From the NCBI GenBank assembly GCA_964631325.1, contig CAZVWJ010000074.1, positions 1 to 9,532 of the forward strand: a stretch of DNA of 9,532 nucleotides, given 5' to 3'. The notes under the pieces were generated by a model. The model searched no databases, had not been told where the DNA came from, and saw only the letters and a list, made by a program, of their open reading frames with translations. A program made the translations under genes and the position numbers. Origin of the DNA: CAZVWJ01 sp964631325 (GTDB lineage: Bacteria > T1Sed10-126). Positions 5,326 to 9,532 of this stretch are shown one piece after another. How positions within the stretch are numbered: position 1 is the stretch's first letter; each line of letters opens with the position of its first letter.

Positions 5326-6045
5326 ATGGCCGATGATGATGAAGAACTTCAAGCGGCACAGGGGGAAGCCCGTTGGCTGACTACTTTTGGGGATGCCATG
5401 ACCCTGCTGCTTACTTTCTTCGTCCTCCTCTTTTCAATGTCCACTATTGAAAAAGAAAAGTTTCAGGTAACTATCAGTTCTTTTCAAGGAGCTGTGGGAG
5501 TTTTTAAAGCCGGTAAGACGATGAGTCCGGGCGAATTGATGGATATGGGAATTAATGTCAATAGGTTGAGTGAGGCAGAAACTACTATTTCTGAAAATAT
5601 TCCCACTAATCTGGCCGAGCAGATGCAGGCCAATAAAAATAAAGTGCAGGTCAAACAGCAGGAACGTGGAATTGTTATTCAAATTACAGATAAATTGCTC
5701 TTTGATCGGGGAGAAGTTGAGTTGACTCCTGAGGGGAAGAACTTTTTGCACAAGGTTGCGATTCTGTTGAAAGCACCCAAATTTAAAGAACGGCAGGTTC
5801 GGGTTGAAGGTCACGCTGATACTTTGTCTGTCGAAAGATACGACAGTAACTGGCAGCTCTCTGTGCTGCGTTCAGCAAACGTGGTAGAGGAATTTACGGA
5901 AAATATAGGTATTTCTCCACACCGTATTTCGGCTGTTGGTTACGGCTCGACCAGGCCAGTGGCTTCAAATTCCACTCCAGAAGGGCGAGCAAAAAATAGA
6001 CGTGTTTCAATAGTTATATTAAGGGAGGATCTTCAAAGAAACTGA
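5326..6045 (+). CDS. motB: Flagellar motor stator protein MotB
   Basis: 239 residues. A short acidic cytoplasmic N-terminus is followed by one membrane helix (about 18-39, TTFGDAMTLLLTFFVLLFSM), whose Asp23 is the ion-binding residue. A plug/linker region (about 40-110) leads to an OmpA-like peptidoglycan-binding domain (about 113-233). That domain shows LLFDRGEVELTPEG (124-137), VEGHAD (160-165), NWQLSVLRS (175-183), GYGSTRP (205-211) and NRRVSIVI (224-231), all expected in a functional MotB. It starts 3 nt after motA and has no close Shine-Dalgarno (the nearest GAGGG is about 16 nt away), so it is probably translated by coupling to motA. The usual YAD/FAD motif is GD here. I do not infer whether protons or sodium drive it. 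Confidence 0.96.
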   Translation: MADDDEELQAAQGEARWLTTFGDAMTLLLTFFVLLFSMSTIEKEKFQVTISSFQGAVGVFKAGKTMSPGELMDMGINVNRLSEAETTISENIPTNLAEQMQANKNKVQVKQQERGIVIQITDKLLFDRGEVELTPEGKNFLHKVAILLKAPKFKERQVRVEGHADTLSVERYDSNWQLSVLRSANVVEEFTENIGISPHRISAVGYGSTRPVASNSTPEGRAKNRRVSIVILREDLQRN

Positions 6046-6076
6046 ATACCACAGTCCAGTTAATTTTATTTTGTCC

Positions 6077-6081
6077 GGAGG
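6077..6081 (+). promoter_or_regulatory. Ribosome binding site deciding the fliL start
   Basis: GGAGG directly touches the in-frame TTG at 6082 (zero spacing) but is 9 nt from GTG 6091. That makes GTG 6091 the functional start. Confidence 0.75.
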
Positions 6082-6090
6082 TTGTCAATC

Positions 6091-6687
6091 GTGCCTGAAG
6101 AGGAAGAAGAAGTATTAAGTGAAGAAGAAGCCACTGCTGAAGAGGAAGAGGGGGGCGGAGGTTTAGGAGATTTACTGGATTTTTCCGGTGGTCTGATGGA
6201 TTCACTGGTAATTAAGATACTAATTGGGGCAATTGTTCTCGTTGCTATTGTGCTAATTGTGGTCGGGATTACTAATTGGACCCTGAAAAATATAATGAAA
6301 CCGACTAAACCAGGTTCCGAAGATAAAAAAGTGAGTGCCTCAGAGGCTTCCGGGGGGCCGAGTGAACCTCTGCAGACGATGAATTTGACCAAGGATTTTA
6401 TAATTACAAAGCAGAATCCTCGCAGTGGTCGGATGCATACCGTAAAGATTCATATTTACCTGGCCTTCGGGTCCGAAGGTGCGGGAGATCTTCGGAGTGA
6501 GCTAAAAGCACGTAAACCCGAGATCAGGGATCGAATTTTTGGCATCCTGGGAAGCAAAGAAATCGAAAAATTAACCTATCGTAACAAACAGAATCTCCAG
6601 GATGAATTAAGAGCGGAGTTAAATAAACTACTGTCAACAAATTATCGTATTCAGGACGTGTATTTCACTGATTTTGTGATTCAGTAA
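6091..6687 (+). CDS. fliL: Flagellar basal-body-associated protein FliL
   Basis: A 198-residue single-pass membrane protein that rings and supports the stator. A very acidic N-terminus (residues 2-20, mostly Glu) and a Gly stretch (21-24) precede the membrane helix (about 39-61, IKILIGAIVLVAIVLIVVGI). The periplasmic FliL domain (about 95-198) ends in YRIQDVYFTDFVIQ, a hallmark C-terminus. GTG 6091 is chosen over TTG 6082 because of ribosome-binding-site spacing. The N-terminal tail is longer and more acidic than in typical FliL, and its first residues (EEEVLSEEE) resemble the FliY start (DDDVLSDDE) encoded two genes downstream. It sits 45 nt after motB. A 124-nt gap follows before fliM. Confidence 0.94.
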   Translation: MPEEEEEVLSEEEATAEEEEGGGGLGDLLDFSGGLMDSLVIKILIGAIVLVAIVLIVVGITNWTLKNIMKPTKPGSEDKKVSASEASGGPSEPLQTMNLTKDFIITKQNPRSGRMHTVKIHIYLAFGSEGAGDLRSELKARKPEIRDRIFGILGSKEIEKLTYRNKQNLQDELRAELNKLLSTNYRIQDVYFTDFVIQ

Positions 6688-6811
6688 ATTTATGAATATT
6701 GTCATAGGAGAAGTGTTAAGGGTGAGTCCGCGATTTAGTAGTGAAGTAATAGGGCAACCCAGAACTCAGAATCCAGAACCCAGAACAAGCTTATCGGGGT
6801 GGATTTAACCG
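6688..6811 (+). other. fliL-fliM gap with 7-bp tandem repeat
   Basis: The largest gap inside the operon. It contains four tandem 7-mers at 6759-6786 (CCAGAAC, TCAGAAT, CCAGAAC, CCAGAAC). A 31-codon open frame (GTG 6713 to TAA 6806) runs through it after an AGGAG that is too close to the GTG. I do not call it a gene. The fliM ribosome binding site GGGGTGG lies at 6796-6802. Confidence 0.6.
6759..6786 (+). repeat. Tandem 7-bp repeat (CCAGAAC)x4
   Basis: Four units, two variants differing at the first and last positions, within the fliL-fliM gap. It is unrelated in sequence to the repeats of region 1 and looks like a remnant of another dispersed repeat type. Confidence 0.8.
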
Positions 6812-7963
6812 ATGCCAGAGGATGAAGTACTCGGGCAGGACGAAATTGATTCCCTGCTTGGTGCCCTTGACGAAGACGAAGGTGAAGTCGAAGAAGATAC
6901 CGGTGGTGGTACTGCGACTGAAACTGAAGAAACTGCGGGTGGAGGTGCCGGAGGTGCCGGGGGGGGGATGCAGGAGCGGTTCAAGGACAGGAATATAAAA
7001 GAATATAATTTTAAACGGCCGGATAAATTCAGTAAGGATCAAATTCGTACCCTGCAGATGATCCACGAATCTTTTGCACGGACAACGACTACGGACCTCT
7101 CGGCTCAATTACGCTCGCTGGCGAGTCTGACAGTAGCCTCTGTGGATCAGTTGAGTTACGAGGAATTTATGAAAGTTGTACCAAGTCCCACGACCCTGGG
7201 GATTATTGACATGGATCCTCTCGATGGTAAGGCTATATTTGAGATGGATCCCGCTCTTGTTTTTGAAATAGTTGATCGTTTGTTTGGTGGGGGAGAGGGA
7301 ACCCGGGAACCCGACCTCGACCGGGAATTAACGGATATTGAACACAGTGTCATCGAACGAATATTTATGAGTATTCTAAATAATTTGCGGGAATCTTGGG
7401 AGGAAGTGATTGATCTTCATCCCCGACTCGAACAGATCGAATCCAATCCTCAGTTTGTCCAGATTATCCCCCCGAACGACATGGTAGTGTTGATCACTTT
7501 CGATACTAAAATTGGGGACGTGGAGGGGATGACCAACCTCTGTATTCCCTACGTTATTCTGGGACCCGTGATTAATAAACTTTCTGCCACTTTCTGGTAC
7601 GGTTCCAGCGCCCATGAATTGAGCGACGACCAGATGGAAAAACTCAGGGATAAAATTGACTACGTCCAGGTCCCGGTCAGTGTGGAAATCGGGAGCACTA
7701 AAATTGAAGTGGAAGATTTTGTCCAGCTTGAAGAGGGCGATGTAATTAAACTGGATACAGGTATGGAAGAGCCATTTACCTTGAATATTAACGGTCAACC
7801 CAAATTTAACTGCAAACCGGGTTACCGGGGAAAAACAATAGCTGTCCAGATACTGGAACCAAAAGAAGAAGAAGAATTCATAGCTGATATGATGGAAGAT
7901 TTAAAAGAAAAATTAATGAGCGGTGAAACTGACTTAGAAGGAGAGGCGATGCCCCGTGGCTGA
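6812..7963 (+). CDS. fliM: Flagellar motor switch protein FliM
   Basis: C-ring protein that binds phosphorylated CheY and sets rotation direction. The N-terminal CheY-P-binding motif is VLGQDEIDSLLGAL (6-19). An acidic, Gly-rich linker (20-52) follows. The middle domain (about 55-265) carries FKRPDKFSKDQIRTLQMIHE, the LFGGGEGT loop (157-164) and DIEHSVIERIF. The C-terminal SpoA/FliN-like domain (about 283-350) has VPVSVEIGSTKIEVEDFVQL and INGQPKFNCKPGYRGKTIAV. At 383 residues it is longer than the usual ~330-340, because of the Gly/acidic linker and a charged C-terminal tail (350-383). The ATG at 6812 has GGGGTGG 9 nt upstream. Its end overlaps fliY by 8 nt. Confidence 0.96.
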   Translation: MPEDEVLGQDEIDSLLGALDEDEGEVEEDTGGGTATETEETAGGGAGGAGGGMQERFKDRNIKEYNFKRPDKFSKDQIRTLQMIHESFARTTTTDLSAQLRSLASLTVASVDQLSYEEFMKVVPSPTTLGIIDMDPLDGKAIFEMDPALVFEIVDRLFGGGEGTREPDLDRELTDIEHSVIERIFMSILNNLRESWEEVIDLHPRLEQIESNPQFVQIIPPNDMVVLITFDTKIGDVEGMTNLCIPYVILGPVINKLSATFWYGSSAHELSDDQMEKLRDKIDYVQVPVSVEIGSTKIEVEDFVQLEEGDVIKLDTGMEEPFTLNINGQPKFNCKPGYRGKTIAVQILEPKEEEEFIADMMEDLKEKLMSGETDLEGEAMPRG

Positions 7964-9020
7964 CGATGATGTCCTTTCAGATGACGAAATAGAAGCATTA
8001 CTTGACGAAGAAGGCGGAGATGAATCAGGTGGAGGGGGGGGAGGCGACGACCTCGATGAAGTACGTTCAGTCTATGAGGAAGTTGCTGAAACTGTTGAAA
8101 ATATTTTGACTACCGTTCTCGGTCGAGATGTGACCAGCCAGGTAATCGAATGTGCAATCCTGGAAAAATCAGAATTGGACGGTGCTCTGGAAGGGGAAAA
8201 CTGGGTTGTGGTTAATTCCGATCTTTCCGGAGCTGTTGAAGGCACTGCCCGATATGTACTTCCGGAAGAAGTGGCCCTCCGGCTGGCCCACGTGATGATG
8301 GGGGAAGAGGATGAAGAACCCCCGGATGAATTTGATGACGCTTATCAAAGCGCTGTGGTTGAAATTTACAACCAGCTCGTCAATTCACTGGCCACTACCC
8401 TGAACGATTTAACCGGTGAAGAAATTGAGCTCCAACCGCCGGAAAGCAGTGTGATTTCGACGGATGAATTATTGGATCGAGTTGATGATGAAGAGTTTCT
8501 CTGGGTAGAATATGCCTTTTCAGTTGAGGATCTTTTTGATTCCGGGACATTTTTTGAATTACAGCCCTCCGCAATCGCTGATTTAATCCAATCCACGGCT
8601 GAAGAAGAGGAACCTGAACCCGAACCCGAACCGGAGACGAAACCAGATTCGCAGTCGGCTCCTTCCGGCGGGGACGGTGGGGGAAGTGAGGCAGCGGAGT
8701 CTGATCAGAAAGATGTTAAGTCAGTTGACTTCCCCCAGTTTGAAGCTTCGGAAGGTGATAAACCGGCCGGCGATATAAACATGCTGATGGACGTCCCCAT
8801 GGAAGTCTCCGTTGAGCTGGGTCGAACCAATCTCCAGGTTAAAGAAATTCTCAACCTCGGGGCCGGTTCGATCATCGAACTGGACCGTCTCGCCGGTGAA
8901 CCGGTAGATTTGTTGATCAACGGTCGGCTGGTTGCCCGCGGTGAGGTCGTCGTCATTGACGAGAACTTCGGAGTCCGGGTCACAGCCATCGTCTCGCCAA
9001 TGGAACGGATCAAACAGTAA
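7956..9020 (+). CDS. fliY: FliY: CheC-like phosphatase domain fused to FliN switch domain
   Basis: A 354-residue switch protein of the Bacillus/Thermotoga type. It has an N-terminal CheY-P-binding motif DDEIEALLDEE (9-19), then poly-Gly (25-30). The CheC-like domain spans about 33-210, with the helix LPEEVALRLAHVMMGEED (102-119). An acidic EP-rich linker follows (216-229 and on to about 270), then a canonical FliN domain (about 274-350, VPMEVSVELGRTNLQVKEIL). One phosphatase centre is intact: Ser132-xxx-Glu136-xx-Asn139 followed by Pro161. The equivalent first centre reads Ser38-xxx-Glu42-xx-Glu45 with no matching Pro, so the Asn is lost. It starts at GTG 7956 inside the fliM 3' end. AAGGAGAGG (7938-7946) is upstream, and the nearby ATG 7949 is in the fliM frame. 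It probably dephosphorylates CheY-P at the motor. Confidence 0.95.
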   Translation: MADDDVLSDDEIEALLDEEGGDESGGGGGGDDLDEVRSVYEEVAETVENILTTVLGRDVTSQVIECAILEKSELDGALEGENWVVVNSDLSGAVEGTARYVLPEEVALRLAHVMMGEEDEEPPDEFDDAYQSAVVEIYNQLVNSLATTLNDLTGEEIELQPPESSVISTDELLDRVDDEEFLWVEYAFSVEDLFDSGTFFELQPSAIADLIQSTAEEEEPEPEPEPETKPDSQSAPSGGDGGGSEAAESDQKDVKSVDFPQFEASEGDKPAGDINMLMDVPMEVSVELGRTNLQVKEILNLGAGSIIELDRLAGEPVDLLINGRLVARGEVVVIDENFGVRVTAIVSPMERIKQ

Positions 9021-9033
9021 CCGGATAGAACCT

Positions 9034-9048
9034 CAAAATGTCATTTTG
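9034..9048. repeat. CAAAATG/CATTTTG palindrome with purine-rich flank
   Basis: A 7-bp inverted repeat around a single T, 14 nt after the fliY stop, followed by GGGCAAGGGAGGGAAGCGAC. The combination resembles a 'tgtcatt.tga..gggag.gaagcgac' type of intergenic repeat that I recall from many unrelated bacteria. It has no T-tract, so it is not called a terminator. Confidence 0.6.
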
Positions 9049-9086
9049 GGCAAGGGAGGGAAGCGACCGCGATTTGGTATCTAAAA

Positions 9087-9125
9087 CCATTTTAAAAAAT
9101 GGATTGCCGGGTCAAGCCCGGCAAT
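9087..9125. repeat. Double hairpin: CCATTTT/AAAATGG and ATTGCCGGG/CCCGGCAAT
   Basis: Two adjacent inverted repeats: 7 bp (9087-9093 with 9096-9102) and 9 bp (9103-9111 with 9117-9125, loop TCAAG). The second resembles the common 'ggattgccgggtc..gacccggcaatgac' style intergenic repeat. A TCTTTT run about 7 nt later gives it weak terminator character. Confidence 0.75.
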
Positions 9126-9188
9126 GACAATCTTTTCCCAGGTTGCCATTCTGAGCCCCCCCTGCAAACCATTTACAAAACGAACGTC

Positions 9189-9212
9189 ATTCCGGGGCCG
9201 CGACCCCGGAAT
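9189..9212. repeat. ATTCCGGGG/CCCCGGAAT palindrome
   Basis: A 9-bp perfect inverted repeat with the 6-nt loop CCGCGA, inside 'cgtcattccggggc...ccccggaatccag', a style of repeat widespread in bacterial intergenic DNA. It probably forms a stable GC-rich hairpin in DNA or RNA. Confidence 0.75.
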
Positions 9213-9282
9213 CCAGCTTGATTTTGGTCTTTTATGTGGATCAACGTCGAATTCAAAAATGGATTTAGCGCGTACGCGTCAT

Positions 9283-9528
9283 CTAACCCGGATAATTCAC
9301 GACAGCGTGACTGTCGTGAATTATCCGTCCGAAGGACAGCCTTCAATCGAGGCACCATATTTAGTGTTTGGCGCTGGCAAAGGGCTCTCAAAGCAACTTT
9401 AGCGGTGAAGTTTCACAATAAAACTACTCGATTGTAGGCTGGGTTAATCCAGCACTCAAGCAAAACAAATATATACCTTAAAACAGCCTGTAATTTTTCG
9501 GGCCAATATTACAACTTGATTTATTTGC
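9283..9528 (+). repeat. Structured element copy B: four-way-junction fold, candidate ncRNA
   Basis: Second copy of the element at 3577, same orientation, and again 246 nt between first and last conserved blocks. P1 pairs TAACCC (9284-9289) with GGGTTA (9441-9446). P2 is a perfect 16-bp hairpin (9290-9305 with 9311-9326, loop CGTGA). P3 is GTCC-GAA-GGAC (9327-9337). P4 pairs 9338-9351 with 9427-9440 (13/14) around a 75-nt arm. All helices abut with no free junction bases. TCCAGCAC (9448-9455), a GCCTG/CGGGC hairpin (9486-9490 with 9499-9503) and a tail matching copy A at 21/24 positions (9505-9528) follow. The arm interior shares almost no sequence with copy A. The window ends 4 nt later, so further elements may follow. 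Confidence 0.75.
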
Positions 9529-9532
9529 TAAT

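Larger units (their letters stand above)
9021..9282. other. Non-coding tail of the operon with three palindromic repeat types
   Basis: No gene is supported. Three separate palindromes (9034-9048, 9087-9125 and 9189-9212) are listed individually. Only weak T-runs follow them, so no confident rho-independent terminator is called for the operon. The open frames crossing this stretch follow the repeats and lack family motifs. Confidence 0.6.

Noticed and set aside
6713..6808. 31-codon open frame in the fliL-fliM gap
   Set aside because: AGGAG is only 2 nt from its GTG, and half of it is the tandem 7-mer. There is no sign of coding constraint; a leader peptide cannot be excluded.
9087..9135. Rho-independent terminator of the flagellar operon
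   Set aside because: The 9-bp GC-rich hairpin is good, but the T-run is short and begins about 7 nt after the stem, and the sequence matches a dispersed repeat style.
9124..9402. Overlapping plus- and minus-strand frames after fliY
   Set aside because: They translate palindromic repeats and the structured element on both strands, and similar phrases (NSRQ..CREL) appear at copy A too.

Overview
This window pairs a repeat-rich accessory stretch (1-4266) with a compact flagellar motor and switch operon (4301-9020), followed by a non-coding tail full of palindromic repeats (9021-9532). The organism is most likely an anaerobic Bacillota of the Clostridia or Halanaerobiia type. The order flbD-motA-motB-fliL-fliM-fliY, a FliY carrying a CheC-like domain, and a ribbon-helix-helix MazE all fit that. 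Spirochaetes share much of this gene order and cannot be excluded from sequence alone.

Region 1 (1-4266) reads like beads on a string. Five copies of a composite repeat, all in the same orientation, alternate with small inserts: a 93-residue coiled-coil membrane protein (295-576), a MazEF toxin-antitoxin pair (1165-1730), a PIN-toxin/antitoxin pair (2428-3071), and a non-coding structured insert (3577 to about 4000). All five protein genes lie on the minus strand, and their 3' ends sit 3-33 nt from the end of a repeat. Repeat copies share perfect identities of 104, 113 and 177 bp, so they were duplicated or converted recently.

Region 2 is one plus-strand operon. FlbD is a small motor-associated protein, MotA/MotB form the stator, FliL is the stator-associated membrane protein, and FliM/FliY form the C-ring switch with CheY-P binding and probable CheY-P phosphatase function. 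Genes overlap or are closely spaced. The exceptions are 45 nt before fliL and 124 nt before fliM; the second gap holds a 7-bp tandem DNA repeat.

Region 3 holds three different small palindromic repeats and then a second copy of the structured insert seen at 3577. The two copies (3577-3822 and 9283-9528) are each 246 nt from first to last conserved block. Both fold into the same four-way junction with essentially no unpaired junction bases, and several stem pairs differ by compensatory changes. Their internal arm keeps its length (74 and 75 nt) but not its sequence. This is the strongest candidate here for an undescribed element: a dispersed structured RNA or a structured mobile or recombination DNA.
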